This document shows, one piece after another, positions 35,801 through 46,676 of a DNA stretch of 64,000 nt. The stretch comes from Heterotrichella gracilis. Its lineage: Eukaryota; Sar; Xanthophyceae; Tribonematales; Xanthonemataceae. Each line of letters starts with the position of its first letter. The stretch's first letter is position 1. The translations under genes and the position numbers were made by a program. The stretch is from contig JAULBX010021631.1 of NCBI GenBank assembly GCA_032358255.1, positions 1 through 64,000 of the forward strand. The letters are read 5' to 3'. Under the pieces are notes generated by a model. The model had not been told where the DNA came from. It saw only the letters and a list, made by a program, of their open reading frames with translations, and made no database searches.

Positions 35801-37404
35801 CAAAACCCTACAAGGGGACCTAAGGGGGGCGTTTGAGTGGAGCAAACGGTGGGGAGGGAATGCCCACACACTCCATACACACACACATTCCGTAATCAAT
35901 GATTGCACCTGCCACACTGCCTGTGTTGAACGCATGCATTAATGTTTTGGCACCAGTACAAAGTGCATCATGTATGCTACACCCCCCATGACACCATATT
36001 GCGTGACAATCATGCCATTATCCCAGCCAATGACATCCTCTGCACCCACTCGCCCACGTACGTAGTTAGGTATCTACCTGCACCCCGCCCACATGCACCA
36101 TGCCAACTCCCTCACCACCCACCCCCCGCCCCCGCAGCGGCCGAGTGGTGGCCCTGGACATCACCCGGGGCCTGGTCTACCTGCACTCGCGCAGGCCCCC
36201 CATCCTGCACCTGGACCTCAAGTCATCAAACATACTGCTCACGCGCGATGGCAGGGCCAAGATAGGGGACGTGGGACTGTCGAGGCTGCTCTACTCCCCC
36301 ATGTCGCGCCCCCCTGGCCAGGTGGGTGGCAGGAAAAACCCTAAAACCATTCAAAACCCTAAACCCGGCAGGAACCAGTTTGCGCCACGAACGGAATGTT
36401 GCTGGATGCATGTAATTGGCCAATCAACCCATTCCCTCCCCTTTCTCCCGCATGCAGTAGGCACCTTTGACTGGGCCACCCCCAACGGCCTGAGGGGGGG
36501 GATTACACCCTTGGCTAGCACCTGTGCACGTCACCCCTCTCCTCCAAATGTTGCTAGCACAGAAGCGCGTGGGATAGCAGGCACATGACTGACTGTATGG
36601 CTGCAATGCATGTACCTAACCAACTCACAAACCCATATTCCCTCCCCATTTCTCCCGCAGGCGGTGGGCACCTTTGACTGGGCTGCCCCCGAGTGCCTCA
36701 CTGGGGACTACAAAATAACGGAAAAAGCAGACATTTACAGCCTGGGGGTGGTCCTGTGGGAGATTGTGACGCACGAGGTGCCGCGCAGGAGATACCTGCG
36801 GGACATACGGTGAGTGGGGGAACCCTAAACGCTGGATGGAGACCCTCACCGGAACCCCAAAACCCTATTGTAAGATTTGTGGCGCATGAGGTGCCGTGCA
36901 GGAGGTACCTGCGGACATAAGGTGGCAGTGAGAAGATTCCCAAGCAAAGCCCAGGCAAAAGCCTGCCAACATATGCACCATCCTGACGGATCCCTACCCC
37001 GGATTCCAATACCTACCCCTGCCCTCCGACTCCACCTGTCACTCGCTGCCTCCCTCCCTCTTCCCCTTACCCTAGCGGTGACCTGTGTCTGGCCAATCCC
37101 CTCGCAAAGTATTCCTAGGGTCCGCGAGGAGTGCCCCCTGGCTGTGTTTTAATATCCCTCCAAACCACCCCCTCGTGTTGCTCTGTGTCTAAGTATCCCC
37201 TTCACTTCCCATTACCCCAGGGTCCCCGAGGAGTGCCCCCAGGTTGTGTCAGACCTCATCTCGCGCTGCAAGGCCATGGATCCAGAGGAGAGGCCCACAG
37301 CCAGGGAGCTATATGTAATTCTCAGGCAGGCGGCGGCGCCGGCGCAAGGCAAGCCGCCACTCAACAGCACGCCTGGGCCACCGGGGGTGGAGGGGAAACC
37401 CTAG
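29868..37404 (+). CDS. Receptor-like kinase with ricin-B-like ectodomain
   Basis: Fifteen in-phase exons give 1031 aa: 29868-30494, 30681-30819, 31203-31453, 31761-31892, 32198-32371, 32710-32926, 33226-33488, 33768-33921, 34294-34421, 34764-35006, 35318-35473, 35754-35848, 36138-36321, 36661-36809, 37221-37404. A signal anchor ([11 protein letters not shown]) opens the protein. The Cys-rich ectodomain has ricin-B-like QxW units, for example [20 protein letters not shown] and [14 protein letters not shown], suggesting sugar binding. A TM helix lies at about 653-672. The kinase has GSGYFGSV (770-777), K791, HLDLKSSN (D886, N891), DVG in place of DFG (D904 kept) and WAAPE (928-932), so it should be active. 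It resembles plant TKL/RLK kinases. The stop codon lies in an AAACCCTAG telomere-like motif. The start is the first ATG of an open exon; an upstream exon is possible. Confidence 0.9.
30878..31022 (+). repeat. Copies of RLK exon 2 end with donor
   Basis: The first copy (30878-30941) repeats about 62 bases of exon 2 (30757-30821) almost without change, including tgggcggtgccctgccagct and the donor. A second (about 30994-31022) keeps ttgggagcaggcaacaggta. A very worn third lies near 31083-31115. Confidence 0.95.
31485..31692 (+). repeat. Copies of RLK exon 3 end and exon 4 start
   Basis: About 31490-31535 resembles the exon 3 end (gaactgtgggaggttcagca against gactgcggcatgttcagca, then the donor). 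About 31640-31690 resembles the exon 4 start (cagcaggaggatgtgtactt). Both lie in the intron between these exons. Confidence 0.8.
32942..33165 (+). repeat. Copies of RLK exon 6 end and exon 7 start
   Basis: About 32945-33012 aligns with the exon 6 end (agatgtgc, caatgccatgcaggg, cgctgctg). About 33128-33165 repeats the exon 7 acceptor and start (ccgcagggtggcgcacctgc). Confidence 0.85.
35085..35280 (+). repeat. Two decayed copies of RLK exon 11 start
   Basis: About 35088-35140 (gtattgcggggtgcacc) and 35226-35275 (ggcaggtgtactgcggcatg) both resemble the acceptor and start of exon 11 at 35312. The second is preceded by ccctgaaccctcacc, the same motif as at the real acceptor. Confidence 0.85.
36440..36925 (+). 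repeat. Copies flanking RLK exon 14
   Basis: About 36432-36500 repeats the acceptor region and start of exon 14 (ggcacctttgactgggccac). About 36872-36925 repeats its end (gcatgaggtgccgtgcagga, acctgcggacata). A copy of the exon 15 start lies at about 37112-37150 (tccgcgaggagtgccccctg). Confidence 0.9.
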
Positions 37405-39045
37405 AGAAAACCCTGGAGCAGGCCGCTGGGGGAAACCCTAGGGAAGGGTGTCTGGGCGGTGCAGGGCAAGCAGCCACTCAACAGCGCGGCAAAGGTGGTG
37501 GGGGTGGAGGGGAAACCCTACGGCAGACCCTAGGGCAAACTCTTGGCAAGGCCTTCTGGATGATGGATGGAATGCCATCGGGATGGGCAAAACCCTAGCA
37601 AAGGTTGTCAGTGTGGTGGGACCGGTGGTGGGGCTGGGGGCACCCTAGGGGAAACCCTCGAGTTAGCGAATGTTGGGGTCTTGGGAGGGCAAAACCCAAG
37701 GCAAGCGCTGGCCCTAGGAGGGAGGCGTTTTTGCTGTATCGAGATGTTTCGGGGGCAACGCGGATATGTATTATTATGTAGCCTATTATGACGGCATGCT
37801 GGGTTTGCGCAATGCTGCTCAGCTGGGCCTGAGGTGGTGTGTAATGGTGGCGGCGTGGCGTTGTCGGGCCAAAGGATTGGGTGCACACCTCCAGAGGTGA
37901 GCATTTCATGGTGTGATCATCATCGCATGTAGCCTTGTATGGCTTGCAAGCACATGTTGCGGGCGCACCTTGCAGAGCTGGTTTTGCTTTTAGTTTTTTA
38001 CTTTTATGTAGGGCCTGAGCATCTTTGCGTGCCTCTCAGGGACTTTGGACTGCTCCGCCCACGGGAGTTGCCTATGGTTTGTCAGGTGTCTTATTGGTAG
38101 TCATGGTATTAAAATTATTGACGTACCTTGCAGAATGTTGCAGTGTATAGCCACCAGGAAATTTCATGAAGTGCTTTTGTAAATATACTAGCCTTTACTG
38201 TACCTCTGTATGAACATGGACCTCGGGTGGCAGTGGTCCCCAGTGGCTGTATTCGATTGGCTAGCCCGGTCAGGTCATTGACAAACAACTGCTTGCCTCA
38301 AGGCCCTAATTGATAACAGTGAATTAGTGCTGGCGCAATGCCCATGCATGCAGCGCGCTGTATGTTTGTGGGCCGTCTTGCAATCTTGTTGCACAACGAT
38401 GCAGCCATGCTTGGCACCAGTCCATGCACCCCAGGGTCATGTTTCCAAGCTGGCGATGGGCGCACTGGTCTACCCAAGAGCCTTAAATAAGACTGCAAGA
38501 CAGTGCCTTGGAAGCTGCTTTTTCTTTTCCTGCTCAATTACGTAGCAGGGTACCTTGCTGTGCAAGCCCACTAGGGTTAAACCAAAACCCTAAAACCCTG
38601 CTCCCTCCTGGCCAGTCAGCAGCTGCCACGCTTTCCGTGATACACAAGCGGGCCGCAATTGCTATTAATTGCAACGCACAGTTCACAACCTGCCCACTAG
38701 CCACACCCACCAGCCCTGCACCTGTCGCATCGAACCGGCGCGCCTATTGATCTCTGTGGTTGTGGTGTGTGTCTGGGACAGCAGCAGCAGCCGGAAAAAC
38801 CTACCCCAGCCAGTGCACAAAACGCATGCATATAGCGACTCACACCGTGATCGTCTGCTAACCACAGCCGTTTCACACCAACCTCGGTTAAGTTCTTTTT
38901 TTACTTCTTTCCTGCAAGGAACTAGTCAGCGTGTGGAGGGACTGCATTTTGTACCTGGGACACTGGCATTCTATATACACGCTGTTTGTATAGGTGACAC
39001 ATAGCCGCGATGGCTCTTGTGCACCAATAGCAGCACAGAAACGCC
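37405..39045 (+). other. Spacer after RLK with terminal-exon copies
   Basis: About 37462-37520 repeats the last coding bases of the kinase (gcaagcagccactcaacagc and gtggaggggaaaccct). More AAACCCTA-type units follow to about 37700, so the tail of the gene dissolves into a telomere-like tandem array. Beyond that no gene is seen. A TGTAA motif near 38176 may be a distant poly(A) signal. The stretch from about 38550 to 39045 is the likely prenyl-synthase promoter. Confidence 0.6.
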
Positions 39046-42000
39046 ATGCTGCGGCGGTGTAGAGGGCTCCCCGCGCTGTTGAGAGGGCTTCAGCAGTCGG
39101 GCAATGGGCGATTGACAGGTACTGATCACTGTCATCAGCATGGTGGTACACCTGCACCCTGTGCTTACAAGCTGGGATAGTTTGGACCCACTAGTGCTTC
39201 ACAGTGGATGTGCAGCTGCATGGCACAGTGTTTAAGATATGATGTTTTGTGTGTGTGGACCGTGCAGGCGCTGGGGCGTTGCTGGAGGCCAGGGGCGTGG
39301 TGGGGTCTGGGGCGGAGGTGAGGAAACTGCTTGAGGTTTAAGATGCTGCCGCACACCACCCACCCAAAATGTTACCCACCACCTGCGCTGCTGGCTAAAC
39401 TCCCACATGTTTGCACACCTGATTGCATGCACGACGGCATGCAATGCTTTTTTGTAATCCCCACCCACACCTAACCCCCGCGCCATCACCCCGCCCCACA
39501 GGCCGCCGCATGGCTGTGCCCCACCCCCCCTTCCAGCCATGCCCGCTACGCAATCAGCTCGTGGTTCCTGGGGAAGCAGCCCCTGGGATATGTGCAGGTA
39601 AGGGCAGGGGATGGCGTGAAACCCTCCCCTAGGGGCTCTGTGGCAGGCCCGGGGATGAGTGTTGCTCTGGACACTCTGAAACCCTAGGGAACCCTAAATC
39701 ATAACCCTAGGGAACGGCGCAGATCTGCAAAACCCTAAAGTCTCAGGATCAGCCTTGCCCAGCAAAACCATACCATACCCTTGGAGGGGCCCGCGCCTGT
39801 AAATTTCAGGGTTTTCTGCATTGCCATAGTCAGTATCAGCATCGCTTTAGGCTTTGACTGAGAGCGCTGCCACACAGCACAACACCCATCACCTGACACC
39901 AACCCCCTTTTTTGCCACCCACACCCACCCCCTTTTTGCCACCGACGGAAAAAATCCTTTTCATCTCACAAAATGTTCAATTGACACCAACCCACCCCCC
40001 ACCTTCAGAGCTGGGAAGAGGTTGACGACCACCCCGACCCTTTTACCCTAGTGGCTGCTGAGATGGAGTCGGTATCAGAGCGCCTGCGCCGCAGCCTACT
40101 CACATCCATACCCGCGCTGGAGCGGGCAGCGGAGTACTTCTTCCGGCCAGGTATGACGACGAACTGGATCTGACCCAGAAATTTGGAAAGATTGTTCCTC
40201 AGTCTGTGGAACAATGCGCTTCGCATTACTGTATTATTTTGTATCTGTTGTTTCTTGGTTTCATCGTCCTGTTTGCTTCCGCCCAGGCGCGGAGGGCAAG
40301 CGGCTGCGCCCCACCATGCTGCTCCTCATGGCCTCCAGCCTATCGGCAGTGGTGCCCAACGCACAGTACCTGACGGTGGACGACCGGCCCCCCAACGTGC
40401 ATCCCGAGGAGCAGCGGCGGAGGCAGCAGCGCATTGCCGAAATCACGGAGATGATCCATGTGGCCAGCTTGTTGCATGACGATGTGATCGATGGGGCGGA
40501 CACGCGGCGGGGCCTGCAGGTGGGTTGGTTGTGGTGTGGGCGGTGGTGGCAGGCGTGTGGTGGGTGGTGGTGGGTGGTGGTGGTGGGGAGGAGCAGCGGC
40601 GGAGACAGCAGCGCATTGCCGGGATCATTGAAATGGATCATGAGTGGGGAATTTGCTGCATGAGGATGTGATTGAGGCGGACAACCGGGCGGGGCTGCGG
40701 GTATGGATGTGCGGGTGCTGTGGAGTGGGGGATGCATGTGCTCATGACCCCCTGACATGTACCCATGCGCCCCACCCGCAGGCCCTGAACGCCGTGTTTG
40801 GCAACAAGATCGCCATCCTGGCTGGTGACTACCTGCTTGCGCGCGCATCGGTCACCCTGGCCGCGCTGCGCAACACGGAGGTGATCGAGCTGCTGTCGCA
40901 GGTCATTGAGCACCTGGTGTCGGGGGAAATTCTGCAGGTGGGTGGGGGTGGAAACCCTTAGGGGTCTGGTGGAAACCCTAGTGGTAGGGCTGCTGTCGCA
41001 GGTCATTGAGCACCTGGTGTCGGGGGAGATACTGCAGGTGGGGTGGATTATAAGAGTGAACGTGCGTATGATTATGGGAGTGGGGTGCACTGCATAAATG
41101 TATATGCAGCTTCCCAGCAGTTGAATTAATTCCTTCACTAGCATCGGCCACCAGGCCGCTGTGGGCACCCGCCCCCTTTTCCTCCACACTCCCTACCCTC
41201 CCAAGCACCTCTATGTGAATCACATCAGGTGTTGCAACAGACGGCACACCGCCCCCACATGCACCCCCCACCGCTCACCACCCATCGGTCCCCTCCCCCG
41301 CAGATGACCTCCACTCCCCAGGAGCTGGTCTCCCTGGACCACTACGTGCAGAAATCCTTCTTCAAAACTGCCTCGCTCATGGCCAATAGCTGCCGGGCGG
41401 TGGCTGTGCTGAGTGGGAACAGCCCCGAGGTGTGCAGGGCAGCATGGGAGTACGGCAGGCACCTGGGGCTGGCGTTCCAGGTGGGTGGTGGGGTGGGTGT
41501 GTGTGAGAGGGGTGGAGGGTCTGTAGAATGTGAGTTGTGGATGGGATAGGAGTAGGGCAGTGGGAGCGGGCCAGGGGTGTGCAGAGCCGCCCGGGAGTAT
41601 AACTTGCACCTGAAGTTGCCTGCTAGTGTGGAGGATGACAGGGTGAATGGTGTGAGTGGTGTCGGCAGGGGAGTCGGAACCACATTTGGGGTGGGGCATG
41701 AGGGCGTGGGGATGGTATTGCGTGGGGATATGGGGCAAAGTGCAGTGCGTGTGATGGGCCAGATCAGCATCTGGACCTGCGTACAAGGAGAGCATTGAAA
41801 CCCCAGACTTTGTACCAGCCAAACCCCAAACCCTAAGCAGCTCCTTCCCTCCCTCCCCCTAGTTCATTGACGATGTGCTCGACTTCACCGCCACCTCGTC
41901 CCATTTGGGCAAGCCCACCCTGAACGACCTGTCATCGGGCATTGCCACCGCACCAGTGCTGTTTGCATCGGAGGAGTTCCCCGAGCTGGTCCCGCTCATC

Positions 42001-42529
42001 CACCGAAAGTTCAAGGATGCGGGCGATGTGGCGGCGGCGCAGGCGCTGGTGGGGCGCAGCAGGGGGGTGGCGCGCACGGTGGCCATGGCGGAGCACCACG
42101 CGGCGCTGGCGGTGGAAGCGGTGCGTGCGGGTTGGGGTTGTGGTCATCGGAGCGTGCATGCATTTGCGCACAAGTGTTTGGTTGCTTGTCTAGGGTTTTT
42201 TCTAGGGTTTCTTAGGTGGTTTACAGTTGAGGTGGCGGGCACTGTGGCATTGCACCGTGCGGCGCTGGCGGCAAGGCGGGTTTGTTGGGTGGGGATTTGC
42301 TTTTAAGTTTTAGCATTCTTTACGGCTAAACTAGGTTTGGTCTTCCTCTGCTACCCTGAACCTGGATCCCAAACCCCAAACCTGGAACCCTTCACTTGTG
42401 CCTCACGCCCTCCCCCTCTCCTTGCCCCCCCAGCTGGACCTCTTCCCCCCCGCCACCTCCACCCACGCCCAGATCTGCCGCCAGGCGCTGGTCCAAATCA
42501 CGGAGCGCGTCATCAAGCGCACAAAGTGA
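39046..42529 (+). CDS. COQ1: Long-chain polyprenyl (solanesyl-type) diphosphate synthase
   Basis: Builds the long isoprenoid tail of ubiquinone or plastoquinone by adding IPP to an allylic primer. Nine in-phase exons give 426 aa: 39046-39118, 39268-39317, 39502-39597, 40009-40150, 40287-40519, 40782-40937, 41304-41480, 41863-42120, 42434-42529. The N-terminus ([16 protein letters not shown]) is basic, like a mitochondrial presequence, which favours the ubiquinone role. The family signature [14 protein letters not shown] is followed by the first aspartate-rich motif ([15 protein letters not shown]) and the second (FIDDVLDFT). [16 protein letters not shown] is also conserved. Residues for catalysis are all present. 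Introns hold exon copies. Product chain length cannot be judged by eye. Confidence 0.95.
40588..40705 (+). repeat. Decayed copy of prenyl-synthase exon 5 end
   Basis: Starts gaggagcagcggcggaga and follows exon 5 (40408-40515) to ggcggggctgcgggt, keeping the order of the DDVID-encoding part but with many changes. Confidence 0.9.
40982..41046 (+). repeat. Near-identical copy of prenyl-synthase exon 6 end
   Basis: About 50 bases ending at a working-looking donor differ from 40887-40942 at only about three positions. It is the youngest-looking exon-edge copy in the window and could serve as an alternative splice site. Confidence 0.95.
41562..41615 (+). repeat. Copy of prenyl-synthase exon 7 end
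   Basis: Resembles 41425-41478 (gtgtgcagagccgcccggga against gtgtgcagggcagcatggga, then a cacctg...ttgcc end). A similar worn copy of the exon 8 end is near 42238-42275. Confidence 0.75.
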
Positions 42530-43853
42530 CACCCTGGCGGCGGCACCCTGGGGCGAAGGGGGTCTCGACATCACCCCAATGCTGCTTGGGGCCTTTACTG
42601 GGTCCACTCTGGCACGACCCCAATGCGGCGGATGTAAGCGGCAGGGGGGAAGTCAGACGTGCGCCACCAACGCTCTGGTGCCAGCCCAAGGGGGGTGATG
42701 GTGTGTGCCCCTGTGAGGGGAATATGAGGCCCCACAGGTGGGGGGTGTTTGGCTGGGGGCCGGGCTGTGCCACCCCCAGCCGCTGAGTGAAGGGTGCATG
42801 GGCGGAGGCGCATGTGGGGTGTGGGGGAAGCGCGTGTCAGAAGGGGAGGGATGTGCAGTTTGGCTGGGTGAAAAGCTTCAATTTTCCGGGACTGCAGCTG
42901 CCGTCACTGTGCAACAGGGGGGTGAACCTCGTGCTGCAGCGAGTAGGGGTGGGGGCCCAGTGGGGCTGCGACTACGGAGCTTTGCCGTGCACTCAGTTTT
43001 GACAGCCTGCATTTTTTATGTGACACAGTGACCCGTGTGAGGTATTTGGATGGGGCGAGGGGGTGGGGCGAGTGTGGGCTACCTAGCAGCCTGGTTGCAA
43101 TGACAGGTGCGGTGGGGTTCCTGGGTAGAGTGGGGCATGGTACCTGGCAGTATCTGCCAGCGAGGAAGGAACCATGAACGCATGCAGAGGGTTTATTCTT
43201 TTAATTGCTCCGGCATATCTAGCAGTTAGAAGCGTGCCTTTCATGCCCACCCAGCAGCGTTTGCAATGTCCCAGCGTGTAGTCTATGGCTTTCTGAGCCG
43301 CGACGGGTACAGTATTATTCTAATTCTAATTCTAACGTTTGCAATCACGGCTTGCAACCGCTGTCAAGGGTCTGCTCATCTGCAATCAACCTCTGGGGCC
43401 TGCGCTTCATCTGCAACCACTGCTCAAAGCCCTACCCACGTGCAAGTGGTTTGTGGAAAAGGCACCATGCTTCATGGCAGTGGATCCCCGGGATGGTGTG
43501 TCAGGCTTTGGCGACGCACTTGTCAAATCAGGGATTTGAAGGGGGACGAAAAATTAAACAGGGTCCTTCCGAAGGAGAAAGCTTGGTCAGACGAACACAA
43601 AAGCTGTCTTTTCAAGCCGTTTACCGCATTCCTGCAGTCTGGCCCACACATACACCGAGCCCGTTCTCCGCAGCACAGGCTACCGTGTTCCCGTCGCCCG
43701 CAATCGCTGTGACAGCATCTCTGGCCACGCGTTGTCTGCATCAAGCACGGTCCACGTTCCAACTGGGGCGCAGCCTGAACCGCTGTGATCCTAACACCAC
43801 GCACCCTTCTCGTTGCCCGCCGGGGCCTTAACACAATTGACAACACGGCGTCA
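42530..43853. other. Spacer between prenyl synthase and Alfin-like gene
   Basis: Holds the prenyl-synthase 3' UTR and the Alfin-like promoter. Overlapping ORFs around 43266-43846 on both strands share no recognisable domain and look like chance. From about 43100 the sequence loses telomere-like motifs, in keeping with the clean structure of the next gene. Confidence 0.5.
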
Positions 43854-45275
43854 ATGAGAACCCCCGAAGAGGTGTTCCAAGATTATTGCGGGCGCCGGAG
43901 GGGGGTCTTGCGTGCCCTCACGAACGAGTAAGCGTGCTGCACATCCGTGTTTTCCCTTTCGAAGTGCTCAACTCTCGGCTGCTCATCATCCTGCTGGCAT
44001 CCTTGTGCTCGTTGTTTTTCGGTTGGAGGGTTGTGTTGAACCGGGTCGCTGTGCCTTGTGTGCAGTGTTGACAAATTCTACAGCGAGTGTGACCCTGAAC
44101 GGGAGAACCTGTGCTTGTACGGCCATCCTGATGGCTCGTGGGAGGTCGATCTTCCCGCTGAGGAGGTGCCGCCAGGTAGGTTGACTTCTGGGTGTGTTTT
44201 GAGCCCAGTAATCCAGGACAGTTTCTGAGTGCTGCTTGCCCATCGCAGAAATGCCCGAGCCGGCACTCGGCATAAACTTCGCGAGGGACGGGATGCAGGT
44301 AAGATTTGGGGTTCAGAAAGCCGTGCATGCCCCTCGTGCGTCCACACAACCCCCGATTTACTCCTCCTGGTGCAGAGAAAGGACTGGTTGGCGCTTGTGG
44401 CGGTGCACTCTGATACCTGGCTCATATCTGTTGCCTTCTACAACGGCGTGCGTTTGAACAAGGATGGCCGGTACGTGGCTCGTGAACGCGCTGGTCGTAC
44501 GTTTTGCAGCTTGCCTTCCACTTGCGACAGTGTTTATCAAACGCTGCCGTGCGATCACTTGCAGGGAGCGGCTGTTTGAGCTCATCAATGCTCTCCCAAC
44601 ATGCTACGAGCATGTGTCTGGCAAGGCAGGGGCCACCAAGCCCAAGAAGCGGACCGGCCCAGTGGCGCCCTCCAAGCCCGGCGGTGCCAAGTCCAGGGTG
44701 AGTTACCTGTCACCCAGCTGCGAGTGTGTTGGTCAAGGCCTTTTGCATTTTCCCGGGTTCCCACTACTGATGTCGGTGTGTGTGCTCTTGTACAGAGGGC
44801 AGGCAGGAAAACTGATGACGACAGTGACGAGGACGAGGATGAGGACGAGGAGCCCGAGGAGGATGAGGAAGATTACGAGGACGAAGACGAGGTCCCAGCT
44901 GAGGAGGAGGGGGCTGAGGGAGGGTTCCAGGAGGAGGAGGGAGACCCGTGTCCAAACTGTGGCCGGCAGTACAGGTGGGATGTTGTTACACTTGAAAAAA
45001 CCCTTTATGCGGTGTTCCGTGGCGTGGTGCTCACCCACTATCCTCGTGGTCTGCAGGAAGGGCGAGTTCTGGATTGCCTGCGACTACTGCGACCTGTGGT
45101 ACGACGGCAAGTGTGTCCAGGTACGGGTACAACGCTTTCCTTTATGCAGCAACACACCGGCTTCCCTGTTGTTTGGCTGCTGACCTGGCCGCTCTGCCTG
45201 CAGATGACGCCTCAGAAGTCTCAGAAGATCTCAAGGTGGAAGTGCCCACAGTGCATCAAGGCAGGAGTGGAGTGA
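43854..45275 (+). CDS. AL: Alfin-like PHD-finger protein
   Basis: Plant-type nuclear histone reader; the family binds H3K4me3 through its PHD finger. Eight in-phase exons give 258 aa: 43854-43927, 44066-44175, 44249-44298, 44376-44470, 44565-44697, 44796-44974, 45057-45120, 45204-45275. The N-terminal Alfin domain is very well kept ([60 protein letters not shown]). A basic then strongly acidic linker follows. The C-terminal PHD has C206, C209, C222, C225, C233, C249 and C252. The expected zinc-binding His in WFHGKC is Asp230 (WYDGKC), unusual for the family. Introns are 70-140 bases, lack exon copies and telomere motifs and use ordinary donors. No other identity is plausible. Confidence 0.97.
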
Positions 45276-46676
45276 GGCCGTTGCTGGTACTACCAAGTTG
45301 GTATCATTGCAGTTTCAGTGCTGCTGGGTTGTGGAACGTTGGTGCACATGGCCAGCCTTGACCAGCAGGCATGGGCGTCCATTTTTAGGAGTTGGGCACT
45401 GGTGTTCACCGTTGTATGGTTAACACTAGACAGCAAGGAGCGTTGACACTCTTTATGTGGGCTCCTTTTTGCAGTATCACGCTGTTTACTGGTCGTTGGG
45501 CATGGACACTTGTGGGCTTGAACAGGGCAAGTACCTCAAGCAGAGAAGTTTGCAAGCAAACTCCTCAGATAATAGTCCTTACAGGCACAATGCTCTTCCT
45601 CATCACTTTGACGCTCCACCCGTGTCGAGCATGCTGGTGGTTGCACCTCCTATATGTGTTTTAGATACTCTGCTGCGCAATTTTTGGAGCCTGTTTGTGC
45701 TCCCCTCCACCATGGGCAAATTCGGGATTTCAATCATGCCCACTTCTCCAGTTGGTATGGGTTGGGTGAGGCTTGCACCCCGTGTGGCACTGGTTGGCCT
45801 GTGCACAACTCGTTGGTTACGGTTTGTCTGATTTTGATGCAGATGGTGTATCCCCTGGCATCAAGTTGTTGACATAAGAACAGGATTTTTCAGTGAGTTT
45901 TTCTTGTATGCCTGGCATGCTGTTTGAGCGTTTTGTCAGACTACATGAGGCGCCCAATGTGTTTCATGGTTGTGCGCATATGGCATGGACAGTCTGCATG
46001 TGTTGATGACACTGCTTGCTATTGGTGCACATGCGCGTGTGTGAGGAGTTAGCCCGTATCTCCTTTGTAGGCTCAATTAAACCAGACCCGTGCCGTCTAC
46101 CTGTATTGTTTCGTCGTTGAGCAACCAAGGTAGTAGATTAAACTCCCACAGGCCAGCCATGCAAACGGGGACATCTGTCAACACGGCCGACAAGCCACCA
46201 CCCAGATGAATTGGTACCTGTACAGGAACGTTCTGCTATGTAATTTGTGTTCTGCTTCTCTGCCCACACTCGGTGATGGTTGTGCCGCTGAGCAGCGCAA
46301 CTGCACGGTGTGAGCCTCACGGTGCCATACCCTAAACCCTAAACGCCAGCTATCTCGCGAGACTATTGGACAAGCCTACAAGCAGATGGCGATGGCCACA
46401 ACAGCGTGTCTAGTTGTGTCGACTGCAGCACGAGGAACACATCGTGCGGCTGTTTGCCAGTCAATACGGTGTTGTCAGTTAGAAGTTTAAACCCGTCCTG
46501 TGAACCAACGCAGTCTGGTCCTCTGTCAATGAGCCGTGAACAACCCTGTCACCTTTACCAGCTTCCAATACCACCTTTTGAAACTAGCTTGAGCAGCCTG
46601 GAGACAGTGGATAACCAGTCTAGACTTGGCTGTCGTGGCATGACGATCTCACGGAGCAAGCGTTGAATAGCGCAAG
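45276..46676. other. Spacer between Alfin-like gene and TFIIIC gene
   Basis: Contains the Alfin-like 3' UTR and TFIIIC promoter. Overlapping ORFs of 60-124 aa at 45392-45872 have no domain. One CCCTAAACCCTAAA pair lies at 46330. Nothing else is seen. Confidence 0.55.

Noticed and set aside
43266-43846. Hypothetical genes between prenyl synthase and Alfin-like gene
   Set aside because: ORFs on both strands overlap heavily and none has domain-like sequence or splice partners; likely promoter DNA.
45392-45872. ORFs of 90-124 aa after the Alfin-like gene
   Set aside because: No recognisable content; the position fits a 3' UTR or spacer.
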